Assembly (NCBI GenBank): GCA_963849695.1
Contig: CAWKIT010000028.1
Span: forward strand, 25,008-89,007
Direction: 5' to 3'
DNA from: DASSUW01 sp963849695
GTDB taxonomy: Bacteria; Actinomycetota; Thermoleophilia; Solirubrobacterales; Solirubrobacteraceae
DNA: 64,000 bases
Under the pieces are notes generated by a model. The model ran no database searches. It had not been told where the DNA came from and saw only the letters and a program-made list of their open reading frames with translations. Within the stretch, counting starts at the first letter, position 1. Every line of letters begins with the position of its first letter. Positions 35,959 through 44,767 of the stretch are shown one piece after another. The position numbers and the translations under genes are program-made.

Positions 35959-37426
35959 AGAACCGCGCGAGAGTGAGCATGAGCCCGGTGATGTTCAGGG
36001 CCAGCATCCCTGACAGGACCAGCGCCCCCAACGCGGCACTTGCCCGCGGCCGTAGCGAGGTGATGACGAACGCGACCGTCAACCCGAAGACGACCACGAG
36101 CGGCAGTAGATAGCGCCCGGTGATCAGCGGGTCTGGACCGGCGACGAGCACACGGTATGACACCGCATGCAACAGGGCAAGCATCGAGACGGTGATCGCG
36201 ACAAGTGCGGCGATCTGGCGCCAGCGGCCTCGCACCGCGGCCCAACGCCCCGACGCGGCAACCGCAAGGCCCACGATGCCGATCGCACACGCGGCTTGGA
36301 TGAGCCGATACACGACCGTCGGGTACGCGACCTCGAGCGAGGCAAAGCGGCCGAAGAACGCCTCGATGAAGACCTGGCGGTACCCGTAGTCCGGGCCGAG
36401 GCGTGGACTCATGAAGGGCAGGTGCGGGAAGTAGAAGTGCCAAGTCGTGTTGAGCAAGCCACCCAGGGTGAACCTGGCCGCGGGGTTGACGGGGTTGAGG
36501 GAGACTTCACCACCGTAGGCGCCGGTGCTTGGCGCGAGCAGCAGTCGGTAGGCGATGAAGACGAGCAGGACCAGCGCTACGCCTGGCGCGAGCAAGCGCA
36601 CGATGCGCCCGAGTGACAGGCGGGCGCGGAATACCGAGATGAAGAGAACAACGATCAGCGCGGGAACGATCGCGATGCCCCGGCCGTGAGTCAGCAACGA
36701 GGCGGCTGCAAGCGCACAGAGGCCCAGGATGCGCCACCCTGTCGGCCCGCGCTGCACCGTTCGCAGGGCGATGAACGTGAATGCCGCCCAGACGGCGGTC
36801 AGCATGTTGTCCGCATTGATGAGGCCGCCGATCGCCGTGAGCCCTGGAAGCAGCGCGACGACACCGGCCGCGATCGTGCGAGGCCACGTCGCGGCGAAGA
36901 CCTCAGCAGCCGCCAGCCACGTGAACAAGACGGTCAGCAGAAACAGCAGCCCGCTGGCGAGCCGCATCACGATCAGCCGGTCCCAGAAGGAGCCAGCAGA
37001 GCCGAGATAGTACGGCAAGGCCTGATAGGCGTAATAGAGGGGCGGGTTCTTGGCGAGCGGGTTCGGCCCTGTTCCGTCCTCCTCCGCGGGTTCCCCCAGC
37101 GCCTTGATCGTGTCCTCGAACCGCCGCTCCTCAAGCGGCGACCAGGCAGGTCGAGCATTCTGGACGCCCGCGAGCTGGCTCAGGTTGAATGAGTTGATCG
37201 CGGTCAGGACCTGCGTCGATTTGGGGCGCGCGCCCTCGACCACCGTTGGACGGTGGCCGGTCTCTGCCAGCTGCTGCGCGTAGCCGAAGTGCTCCGGCTC
37301 GTCAGGGCCCTGAAATGGCGTGGTCGTGAACGTCCAGGCGAGCACGAGCAGCGCTGCGACAGCGAGCACGAGCGCCAGAGGCCGCGGGACCCGCCGAAGC
37401 ATCAAGACCGACTGGCGCAGAAGCAT
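35951..37426 (-). CDS. DUF2142-family membrane protein
   Basis: 491 aa with about ten to twelve helices. FTTTPFQGPDEPEHFGYAQQ is the DUF2142 signature near residue 35, an acidic extracellular loop like that of GT-C enzymes. NPPLYYAYQALPYYLGSAGS and LINADNMLTAVWAAFTF follow. Members sit in polysaccharide and glycoprotein clusters and are thought to be polyprenyl-phosphate-sugar-dependent glycosyltransferases or related; not proven here. Overlaps the next gene by 8 bp. No frame break. Confidence 0.85.
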   Translation of the reverse strand: MLLRQSVLMLRRVPRPLALVLAVAALLVLAWTFTTTPFQGPDEPEHFGYAQQLAETGHRPTVVEGARPKSTQVLTAINSFNLSQLAGVQNARPAWSPLEERRFEDTIKALGEPAEEDGTGPNPLAKNPPLYYAYQALPYYLGSAGSFWDRLIVMRLASGLLFLLTVLFTWLAAAEVFAATWPRTIAAGVVALLPGLTAIGGLINADNMLTAVWAAFTFIALRTVQRGPTGWRILGLCALAAASLLTHGRGIAIVPALIVVLFISVFRARLSLGRIVRLLAPGVALVLLVFIAYRLLLAPSTGAYGGEVSLNPVNPAARFTLGGLLNTTWHFYFPHLPFMSPRLGPDYGYRQVFIEAFFGRFASLEVAYPTVVYRLIQAACAIGIVGLAVAASGRWAAVRGRWRQIAALVAITVSMLALLHAVSYRVLVAGPDPLITGRYLLPLVVVFGLTVAFVITSLRPRASAALGALVLSGMLALNITGLMLTLARFYG

Positions 37427-37447
37427 GGCCGATCCGTCGACCCTTGA

Positions 37448-38068
37448 TCATGCCGACGGGGACCGACCATCACGGCGGACAGCCTCGCCCCGTGTTTGTA
37501 GACGAGCACGCCAGCGAGGTGTGGCGCGAGAAAGACGGCCGGTCGCCTCACTTACCGCCGACGCAGGCCCAGGATGCTCAAGCGTCGCCGACACGCCCGG
37601 AGGGATCGCCAGAGACACGGCCTGGCCTCCGAGGAACGCCCGCCGCCCGCCGCGGTTCTCGACGCAGACCGTGGCGTTGGGAGCGCCAGGCCCGGACAGC
37701 TCGACGTCGAGCGGGCCGTCCCGGTATCCGCCCGGAACCTGGACCGCCCGGCGATCCACGGTCACGAGCAGCCGGGGACCCGGGCGCCCTTCGGCCCCCA
37801 CCTGCAGCTGCAGGCGCGCCGCGTCGGGCGGCACGCGCTCACCGGACTGACAGAACCGGTCGCCCGGCGAGACCTCGATCGGATAGCCGACAAGCCGGAC
37901 GTCGTTCGAGCCGGCCAGCCGCGGCTCGCTCTGGCTCAGCACCGCGATGAGGCCACCCAGCACGAGCACGCCGGCGGTGAGTGGCAGCAGCCAAGGCCAT
38001 CGCGACGATCTCGGGCGCGTGGAGGGCTGTGAGCGCACCGGCCGTTGCGCCGGGGCGGCAACCCTCAC
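37448..38068 (-). CDS. Single-pass ectodomain protein, paralogue of 35061-35958
   Basis: About 206 aa as read. GTG at 38066-38068 overlaps the upstream stop (GTGA). One N-terminal helix (WPWLLPLTAGVLVLGGLIAV) is followed by an extracellular beta-rich domain with FCQSGERVPPDAARLQLQV, VQVPGGYRDGPLDVELSGPG and ATVCVENRGGRR, matching the Cys/PGGY/VCVEN layout of its paralogue. After GVSATL the native end may be in the next frame: SILGLRRR and a TAA at 37552-37554, so the residues beyond are uncertain. Function unknown; it lies between a polyprenyl-phosphate glycosyltransferase and DUF2142. Confidence 0.6.
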   Translation of the reverse strand: MRVAAPAQRPVRSQPSTRPRSSRWPWLLPLTAGVLVLGGLIAVLSQSEPRLAGSNDVRLVGYPIEVSPGDRFCQSGERVPPDAARLQLQVGAEGRPGPRLLVTVDRRAVQVPGGYRDGPLDVELSGPGAPNATVCVENRGGRRAFLGGQAVSLAIPPGVSATLEHPGPASAVSEATGRLSRATPRWRARLQTRGEAVRRDGRSPSA

Positions 38069-39246
38069 GGCCGCCTGCGGAGCCCCAGGATGCTGAGCAG
38101 GAATGACGAGAAGAAGATCTGGATCCCGATGATCACGAGGACGGCCGCAAAGAGCGCGAGCCGCTCCTCCGACAGCTGCCCGAGCCCGCGATCGATCCAC
38201 TGGGCCACGATCACGGCGATGAGGACAAGACCGGCCAGGAGGATCAAGCCGCCGAGCAGAAGCCCGTGCTCGAGCGAGAACCGCTTGCGCATGCGGTCGA
38301 ACCAGGGGTCCTGCTCGCCCATGAAATAGGTGCCGTAGGCGTGGGCGCACAGCCCGAGCGCCACGATCTGGGTTCCGACGATCATCAGCAACGAGCCGGC
38401 GATCATCGAGTGGAGCTGCCACTCGCGGCCGAAGACCTCCAATCCGAGCAGGGAGATCAAAGCGATCAGCGAGCCACACGCCGCCAGCACCGCGCCGGGC
38501 AGCACGAACAGGTGGGTCGGGCTGTGGACCAGCAGGAACCGCAGGTGACGCCAGCCGTCGCGGAAGCTGGACAGCTTCGACTCGCCGCCGCGCGGGTGAT
38601 ACTCGATCGGGACCTCGCGGATGTCGAGCTGCTCCTTCGAGGCCCGGATCACCATCTCGGAGGCGAACTCCATCCCCGTGGTTCGCAGGTCGAGGCGCGG
38701 CAACACCTCACGGCGAACCGCGCGCATGCCGCAATGCGCGTCCGACACGCCGGTCTGGAAGAACAGGTTGAGGATGCCGGTGAGCACCGGGTTGCCGACG
38801 TACCGGTGCAGCCAAGGCATGGCCCCGGGGTGGATGTTGTCCATCCGGTCGCCGATGACCATCTCGGCTCCGGCGTCGAGCTCGTCGACGAAGCGCGGTA
38901 TCTCCCCGAAGTCGTACGTCAGGTCGGCGTCTGCCATCACGATGTAGCGCCCGCGGGCTACTGCGAACCCGGCCCGGTAGGCGCTCCCGTAACCCCGGCG
39001 CGGCTCGTGCACGACCCGAGCGCCCGCGTTGGCGGCAAGCTCGGCGCTCCGGTCGGTGGACGCGTTGTCCGCGACGACGACCTCGCCGGCCACGCCGGCA
39101 TCGGACAGCGCGTCGCTCGCCCTGCGGACGCAGGACTCGATGTTGTTCTCCTCGTTGAGACACGGGATCACGACCGAGACGACCAGTTCACCCTCTGCGG
39201 GGAGCGACTCGGCGACCGGAGGTGTCGTTGGCTGAATCGTGCGCAT
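38065..39246 (-). CDS. Polyprenyl-phosphate glycosyltransferase (DPM1/GtrB-like GT2) with C-terminal helices
   Basis: 393 aa. VVSVVIPCLNEENNIESCV and VVVADNASTDRSAELA open the GT2 fold; GRYIVMADADLTYDFGEIPR has the metal-binding DAD; VSDAHCGMRAVRREVL is the conserved acceptor loop. After residue 240 come four helices (LPGAVLAACGSLIALISLLG and on). Enzymes of this type make polyprenyl-phosphate-mannose or -glucose on the cytoplasmic face, giving the donor for the GT-C-like proteins downstream. First gene of the membrane module. The leader holds a 15-bp palindrome. Confidence 0.9.
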   Translation of the reverse strand: MRTIQPTTPPVAESLPAEGELVVSVVIPCLNEENNIESCVRRASDALSDAGVAGEVVVADNASTDRSAELAANAGARVVHEPRRGYGSAYRAGFAVARGRYIVMADADLTYDFGEIPRFVDELDAGAEMVIGDRMDNIHPGAMPWLHRYVGNPVLTGILNLFFQTGVSDAHCGMRAVRREVLPRLDLRTTGMEFASEMVIRASKEQLDIREVPIEYHPRGGESKLSSFRDGWRHLRFLLVHSPTHLFVLPGAVLAACGSLIALISLLGLEVFGREWQLHSMIAGSLLMIVGTQIVALGLCAHAYGTYFMGEQDPWFDRMRKRFSLEHGLLLGGLILLAGLVLIAVIVAQWIDRGLGQLSEERLALFAAVLVIIGIQIFFSSFLLSILGLRRRP

Positions 39247-39255
39247 GGACGAGCT

Positions 39256-39270
39256 GAGGCCTGAGGCCTC
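39256..39270. promoter_or_regulatory. 15-bp perfect palindrome in the leader of the membrane-module operon
   Basis: GAGGCCT-G-AGGCCTC lies 9 bp upstream of the 39246 start codon, in the 125-bp divergent space to the glycosyltransferase at 39372. It could be an operator or a hairpin that hides the ribosome-binding region. No direct evidence for either. Confidence 0.35.
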
Positions 39271-39371
39271 CGGGGACTGTGAACGCGACGAGAATCAGAA
39301 AGTCGCGCTGAAGTGGCGCACAGAGTAGCCAACGGTCCGGATGCGGCGCATCTGGCACCCTTCGCCGCCGC

Positions 39372-40518
39372 ATGCGCATCTGCGTCGTCTACGACTGCCT
39401 GTTTCCATGGACCGTCGGCGGCGGTGAACGCTGGTATCGCAACCTTGCCGAGCGCCTTGCGGCAGCCGGTCATGACGTCACGTACCTAACGCTCCGCCAG
39501 TGGGACGCGGGGACCGACGCCTCGTTCGCCGGCGTGAAGGTCAAGGTGGTCGGACCACGCATGGCGCTCTACACCGGTACGCGCCGGCGGATCCTCCCGC
39601 CTCTGGTCTTCGGCGCCGGAGTGCTGGCGCACCTCGCACGCCACGGGCGCTCGTACGACATCGTCCACACGGCTTCCTTCCCGTACTTCTCGCTGCTGGC
39701 GGCCGGGCTTCTGCGGGGCTTCTGCGGCTACCGGCTCACCGTGGACTGGCACGAGGTCTGGAGCCGCGAATACTGGCGCGAGTACCTCGGCCGCCCCGGC
39801 GGCGCACTCGGCGAGGCGGTCCAGGCCCTGTGCATGCGCGTGCCGCAGCGCGCGTTCTGCTTCTCGCGCCTGCACCGCGACCGCCTGACGGCCGGGCGTG
39901 TCCGCGGGGAGGTCACGGTGCTCGAGGGCGAGTATGCCGGCGACCTGTCGCCTCCCGAACCCGAGCCTGCCGAGCCGCTCGTCGTGTTCGCGGGCCGGCA
40001 CATCCCGGAGAAGCGCGCGCCCGCGCTCGTCCCCGCGATCCGCCGGGCCCGCACGGAGCTGCCCGATCTGCGCGCCGTGATCTACGGCGACGGTCCGGAC
40101 CGTCCGGCGGTGCTGGCCGCGATCCGGCGCGAAGGAATGGAGAACGGCGATCGAGGCTCCGGGCTTCGCGCCGTCCGAGACGGTCGAGGCCACGTTGCAC
40201 CGCGCTCTATGCATGGTCCTGCCCTCGCGCCGGGAGGGCTACGGGCTGATCGTGGTCGAGGCGGCGGCGGCCGGCGTGCCCAGCGTCGTCGTGCGCGAGC
40301 CCGACAACGCAGCCGTCGAGCTTGTCGAGGACGGTGTCAACGGCTTCGTCGCAGAATCGCCGGAGCCGCATGCGATCGCCGACGCGATCCTGCGCATCGA
40401 CGCCGCCGGCCCGGCGCTGCGCGCGTCGACCGCCGCCTGGTTCGAGCGCAATGCGCGGCGTCTGTCGCTCTCCGCGTCGCTCGAGCGCGTGGTCGCGAGC
40501 TACGCGCGTCCGCGCTGA
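39372..40518 (+). CDS. Glycosyltransferase family 4, one frame break
   Basis: About 381 aa. MRICVVYDCLFPWTVGGGER opens the N-domain; LTVDWHEVWSREYWREYLG and LVVFAGRHIPEKRAPALVPA begin the linker and donor domain; VLPSRREGYGLIVVEAAAAG is the GT4 ExxxxxxxE donor motif. One extra G at 40,146-40,147 shifts the frame between RREGMEN and AIEAPGFAPSETV. The C-terminal third is closely related to the truncated copy at 41094-41573. It overlaps the convergent FkbM remnant by 19 bp. Confidence 0.85.
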
Positions 40519-41066
40519 AGCTCTCGGTTCGCGAGGCGCAGCGTGTCGCAGGCGAAGGCGGCGTCGAAACGGTCGACGTGCACGCTCGGGCGCTCCATCG
40601 TCTCGAGGTAGATGAGCCCGATGCGCGCGAGCAGATCGTCCCTGATGGCACCGACGGTGGTGAGCTCGGCGCCCTCGGTGTCGATCTTCAGGAGATCGAT
40701 CGCCGGCACGTGCTCGAGAACGGAGTCGAGCACCCGGTTGATGCTGAGGCATGGCACCTCGATCGTCTCGCCCGCCACGCCGATACCGCCGTACCGTCCC
40801 GTCGGCTCGACCCCGAACTCGACTGTGCCGTCGCGGTCCCAGACTGCGGCCTCGGTGAGCCGGTACCGGTCCTCGAAGCCCACCAGGTTCTCGCGCAGCC
40901 GGGCCACGTTCCGCGCGACCGGCTCGTAGAGATGGCATCGGACATCGGGGTTCCGCGTCATGAAGTACAGCGCGCTGATGCCGATGTTGGACCCCAGGTC
41001 GACGACGACGCGGACCTCGGGCGGCGCCTCGTAATCGAGCCGGCAGAAGACCTCGGTGACCGTCAC
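40500..41066 (-). pseudogene. FkbM-family methyltransferase lacking its 5' part
   Basis: About 188 codons remain. VVVDLGSNIGISALYFMTRN is motif I, then LYEPVARNVARLRENLVGFE, LSINRVLD and IDLLKIDTEGAE, all FkbM features of O-methyltransferases acting on sugars. Family members usually have 60-100 residues before motif I; here only about 15 plausible ones remain (VTVTEVFCRLDYEAP) and upstream the frame runs antisense to a glycosyltransferase fragment. A GTG at 41064-41066 could still start a short protein. The junction near 41,080 also truncates the opposite-strand gene, so a deletion or recombination removed both 5' ends. Confidence 0.7.
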
Positions 41067-41093
41067 GAGGTCCCGCCGTGATGGCGGCGGTGA

Positions 41094-41573
41094 GCGCGCG
41101 CCCGCGCCGAGCTGGTGGAGCTGCGCGGGGAGATCTACGGCGACGGGCCGGAGCGGCCCGCCGTGCTCGCGGCGATCGCGCGCGAGCGGGCCGAAGGTAT
41201 CGTGACGGCGCCAGGATTCGTGGAGGCCGAGGTGATCGACACGGCTCTGCGGCGCGCCCTCTGCATGGTCCTCCCGTCGCGCCGCGAGGGCTACGGACTG
41301 GTGGTCGTAGAGGCATCCGCCAGGGGAACGCCAAGTGTCGTAGTGAGCGAGCCGGACAACGCGGCAGTCGAACTCGTCGAGGATGGCGAGAACGGTGTCG
41401 TCGCCGCGTCCGCCGCTCCCTCCGACCTGGCGGCGGCGATCGTGCGAGTGCACCGCGAGGGACCCGCGCTTCGTGCGCGGACATCCGCCTGGTTCGCTCG
41501 GAACGCCGACCGACTTTCGCTCGACCGTTCGCTCGAACGGGTCGTCCAGAGTTACGCGGTCCGCGCTCCATGA
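41094..41573 (+). pseudogene. C-terminal fragment of a GT4 glycosyltransferase
   Basis: About 159 codons homologous to the end of the gene at 39372: EIYGDGPERPAVLAAIARER against VIYGDGPDRPAVLAAIRREG, then ALCMVLPSRREGYGLVVVEA and SEPDNAAVELVEDGENGVVA. The N-terminal acceptor domain and a proper start are absent; a TGA sits just upstream at 41091. It holds the donor-binding half only, so it should be inactive. ATGA at its stop begins a further 13-codon remnant. Confidence 0.75.
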
Positions 41574-41958
41574 GCTTCGACACGTCGTTCATCGCGCTCG
41601 GTGCCGGTTAACGTGATCGGCGGATATCTGCTCCGCGGAGGACTGCTGAACGGGATTGCCCATCCCGTGCATCCGGGCGCATTGCGCTTCGCCCGGTCTT
41701 CGCAATCGCGCTCTGGCCCACTCGTAGGGCCTCATCTTCGCCGTCCGCAGGCGAGGGCCGCGGCCTTTGTAGCTCGCTGGCGCAGCGAGCTGCCTGATCG
41801 CCCGGCGTTCTCCATGGGCGATCTATCTCGCCTTCCAGTACGGGTCGCCGTGCCATTCGGCCTGGCGATCGTCTACTTCCCGCTCCCACTCGTCGCTCGC
41901 TGGAGGGCGGCCAAGCGCTGGACGTGGGCGGTATTCATCAGGGTAACGTGATGCGCCG
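41570..41958. other. Decayed, hairpin-rich region
   Basis: ATG at 41570 overlaps the preceding stop and reads MSFDTSFIALGAG then TAA, which looks like the first codons of a lost gene. After it come several inverted repeats: CGGGAT/ATCCCG (41651-41667), ATTGCG/CGCAAT (41681-41706), GGCCC/GGGCC (41715-41731) and a 9-bp stem AGCTCGCTG-GCG-CAGCGAGCT (41771-41791). The open frames here are not convincing. It may be a gene remnant, or less likely a structured RNA. Confidence 0.4.
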
Positions 41959-42654
41959 ATGCGGCTGCGACGGGACATCTTTGAAGCCACAGAGGAGGAG
42001 AACCGGCGGGTGATCCTCTCACTGGCCGAACCGCGACCTGGTGGCCGGCTACTGGACCTGGGCTGCGGCGACGGCGCGCTGACCGAGCGCGTCGCACAGG
42101 CGGTCGGGGCCGGAGAGGCACACGGTGTGGAGTTCGTGGAGGAAGCGGCGGCCACGGCGCGCGGCCGCGGCATCGAGGTGGCCGTCGCCGACCTCGGAAA
42201 ACCGCTGCCGTACGAGGCCGCGAGCTTCGACGCGATCCACTCGAATCAGGTAATCGAGCACCTGCCCGGCACGGACATCTTCCTGCGTGAGATCCGGCGC
42301 TTGCTGTCCCCCGGTGGCTACGCCGTGATCTCAACGAACAACCTGTCGAGCTGGCACAACGTCGCCTCGCTCGTCATCGGCTGGCAGCCCACTCCCTGCC
42401 ACGTGTCCGATGTCGTGGTGCTCGGGAACCCGGCCAACTTCGCCGAGGGTGATGCGTCGCTAACGCCCGGCCAGACTCATCAGCGTGTGTTCACTGCGCG
42501 CGCGCTTTGCGCGTTGGCAGGACATCATGGCCTGCGACCCGATCGGCTCGAGGCCGCGGGCTATTACCCGTTTCCGCCGGCCATCGCGCAGCGGCTGGCG
42601 CGTTGGGATCGGCGCCACGCCGCCTTCCTCGTACATCGCTACAAGCGCGCGTGA
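41959..42654 (+). CDS. SAM-dependent methyltransferase (UbiE/Methyltransf_11-like)
   Basis: 231 aa. GGRLLDLGCGDGALTERVAQ is motif I, VEFVEEAAATARGRGI motif II, and SFDAIHSNQVIEHLPGTDIF with LLSPGGYAVISTNNLSSWHN complete the fold. Substrate unknown; probably a glycan or lipid carrier in this cluster. TAACGT nine bases upstream of ATG 41959 is a candidate -10, giving a near-leaderless message. About 180 bp after its stop (42,655-42,834) hold nothing I recognise. Confidence 0.88.
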   Translation: MRLRRDIFEATEEENRRVILSLAEPRPGGRLLDLGCGDGALTERVAQAVGAGEAHGVEFVEEAAATARGRGIEVAVADLGKPLPYEAASFDAIHSNQVIEHLPGTDIFLREIRRLLSPGGYAVISTNNLSSWHNVASLVIGWQPTPCHVSDVVVLGNPANFAEGDASLTPGQTHQRVFTARALCALAGHHGLRPDRLEAAGYYPFPPAIAQRLARWDRRHAAFLVHRYKRA

Positions 42655-42834
42655 GCGCGTTCGTACGCCGCGGCCGTGGGCCGTGCCGTGCGCCCCCATG
42701 TAACCCCAGATCCAGGCGCGCGATCGTACGCGTCTACGACGAGGCCAGTCGCTACGGGAGTTGGCCCGCGCGTGGTGCGCCGCTGATGCGCGACTGCCGT
42801 CGCAAATGGCCGCGCTTCAGACGGGCGCTGTGAT

Positions 42835-43950
42835 CTAAGCCGAGCGCAGCGCGCGCTCGTAACTCGCCACCGTGAGCTCCGCCGTGGGCTCCCATGTGAA
42901 CGCGGCCGCCCGCCGGCGGCCGGCGTCGCTCAGCCGATCCCGCGCCTGGTCGTCGCCGAGCAGCCGCTCCACGGCGGCGCGGATAGCCCCGACGTTCGTC
43001 GGATCGAACAGCAGCGCGGCGGCGCCTGCGACTTCCGGCAGCGACGACCGATCGAGCACGCTACGGGGACGCCGCGCGCCATGGCCTCCAGCACCGGCAG
43101 ACCAAAGCCCTCGTATAGCGACGGGACGACAAAGAAGGCAGCCAGTGCATACAGGCCCTCGAGGTCGGCGGCGCCGACCCATGCCGGAAGTGCCCCGTCG
43201 AGGCCGAGCTCGTCGGCCAGCCCGCGCAGCTCCGACTCATGCGGCGTCGGGTAGCCGGGTATCACGAGCACGGGACGCCGCTCGAAGGGGATCGCGGCGA
43301 CTGCTCGTAGCAGGCGCTGCAGGTTCTTGTGCGGGCGCTTGGCGGCGACGCTGAGCACCACAGGCCGCTCGCCGAGACCGAGCCGCTTCCGCAGCACCGG
43401 CCCGGGCGTGGCCGCTGCCCGCACCGGTGACGTGACCCCGAGCGGCACGACGTCGACTTTCGCGATGGGATGCGTAGGTGCTCGCGAGGTCGCGGCGGGT
43501 GGACGCCGCGTCGACGATGATCCGCCGCGAGCGGCGTGCTGCCGCCGGGACGAGCATGCGCATGCCGATACCGCGCACTCCGAAGTGGGCCTCTGGGACC
43601 ATCACGTAGTTGAGGTCGTGGATCGTGGTGATCCGCCGCACGCGGCCGTGCAGCGGCGCTGTGCTGGCCAGTGAGTGCACGAGGTCGCGCCTGCCGTTCC
43701 GCCAAGCGGGGCACGTACTCTGCTCTCCCCGCACCCACTGCACGCGGCTGCGGGCGTTGACCGGGACGACGACCCGCTCGACGCCCAGGTCTTCGCCGGC
43801 TGCCTCGCGATTTACGAGAGCGGTGAATCGCAGGCCGTCGCGCGCCGCGGGCAGTGTGATCAGCTCCCGGCCGTCGACCTCCATCCCCCCGGTCTCCCCG
43901 GGGACGAGGTAGACGAGGTTGAGCCCGACATGAATGAGGGGGCGCAGCAT
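42835..43950 (-). CDS. Glycosyltransferase family 4 (mannosyltransferase-like), two frame breaks
   Basis: About 371 aa. HVGLNLVYLVPGETGGMEVD, then ITTIHDLNYVMVPEAHFGV, RIIVDAASTRRDLAST, VDVVPLGVTSP, VLSVAAKRPHKNLQRLLRAV, FFVVPSLYEGFGLPVLEAMA and LPEVAGAAALLFDPTNVGAI are the ordered GT4 blocks, including the EGFGLPxLE donor motif. The frame breaks at about 43,463 (+1) and about 43,052 (-1). The same overall pattern recurs in the next two minus-strand glycosyltransferases, so these are paralogues. ATG 43948-43950 overlaps the divergent methyltransferase ATG in CATG. Confidence 0.82.
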
Positions 43951-44767
43951 GATAGGACTAGCCGCGGTGTACGACGCCGCACGGCAGTGGGAGCGCTTCG
44001 GACGCTGGGATCCCTACTACGCGGTCTGCGCGGTCGATGGCTTCCGCCGCGAGAACCTCGATGACGCGGCGCGCGAGCGCTTCTTTGCCTCCGGCGAAAC
44101 GCACGTCGACGGCATCCTCGCGTCCGTCCGCACGCTCGTGGCGCCCGGCTTCGCTCCCCGCACCGTGCTCGACCACGGCTGCGGGGTGGGCCGCCTCGTG
44201 ATCCCGTTCGCGCGGCGCGCCGAGCGCGTCGTCGGCGTGGACGTCTCGCCGTCGATGCTCGATGAAGCCCGCCGGAACTGTGACGCCCTGGGGCTCACGA
44301 ACGTCGAGCTCGTCGGCGCGGACCGGCTCGGGACCCTGGCGCCGGAGTTCGACCTCGTGCACTCGTTCATCGTGCTCCAACACGTGCCCACGCGGACCGG
44401 AGAACGGATCTTCGCGGACCTGGCGTCGCTCGTGGCCCCCGGCGGGGTCGGCGTCGTACACGTGCCGATCGCCGCGAGCCACTGGCTGGCGCACGCCCAT
44501 ACGTGGGCGACGCGGACGATTCCCTTCGCTTACAACGTTGCGAACCTCGTGCGCGGCCGGCCGTGGGCCTATCCCCACATGCAGATGAATGTCTACCAGC
44601 TCAACAGGCTCGCCTCCGAACTGCTGCGTCAGGGCTACGAGGGCTTGCGGTTGGAGATCCATCCCGGCCCGCCCTCGCGGCTCGGTCACGCCGGGGCGAT
44701 GCTGATTTTCGCGCGGCCCGCCGATCACGGCGCCGCGGGCCGCCCCGGTGCCAGCGCCCGCGCGTAG
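43949..44767 (+). CDS. SAM-dependent methyltransferase
   Basis: 272 aa from ATG 43949 (an ATG at 43934 is five codons earlier). TVLDHGCGVGRLVIPFARRA is motif I, RVVGVDVSPSMLDEARRNCD motif II, FDLVHSFIVLQHVPTRTGER motif IV, and VAPGGVGVVHVPI motif V. Late residues WAYPHMQMNVYQLNRLASEL are typical of cluster-linked methyltransferases. The start shares CATG with the divergent glycosyltransferase, and the 3' end overlaps the convergent glycosyltransferase by 43 bp. Confidence 0.86.
   Translation: MIGLAAVYDAARQWERFGRWDPYYAVCAVDGFRRENLDDAARERFFASGETHVDGILASVRTLVAPGFAPRTVLDHGCGVGRLVIPFARRAERVVGVDVSPSMLDEARRNCDALGLTNVELVGADRLGTLAPEFDLVHSFIVLQHVPTRTGERIFADLASLVAPGGVGVVHVPIAASHWLAHAHTWATRTIPFAYNVANLVRGRPWAYPHMQMNVYQLNRLASELLRQGYEGLRLEIHPGPPSRLGHAGAMLIFARPADHGAAGRPGASARA

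Noticed and set aside
37427..37554. A separate small gene starting GTGAGGCGACCGG after the ectodomain protein
   Set aside because: The frame has poor codon character and runs out of frame into DUF2142; it is more likely trailing sequence behind a frame break.
41601..41951. A 116-residue open frame in the hairpin-rich region
   Set aside because: Residue content is that of random high-GC sequence (Arg/Ala/Pro-rich with no domain), no ribosome-binding site, and it spans several inverted repeats.
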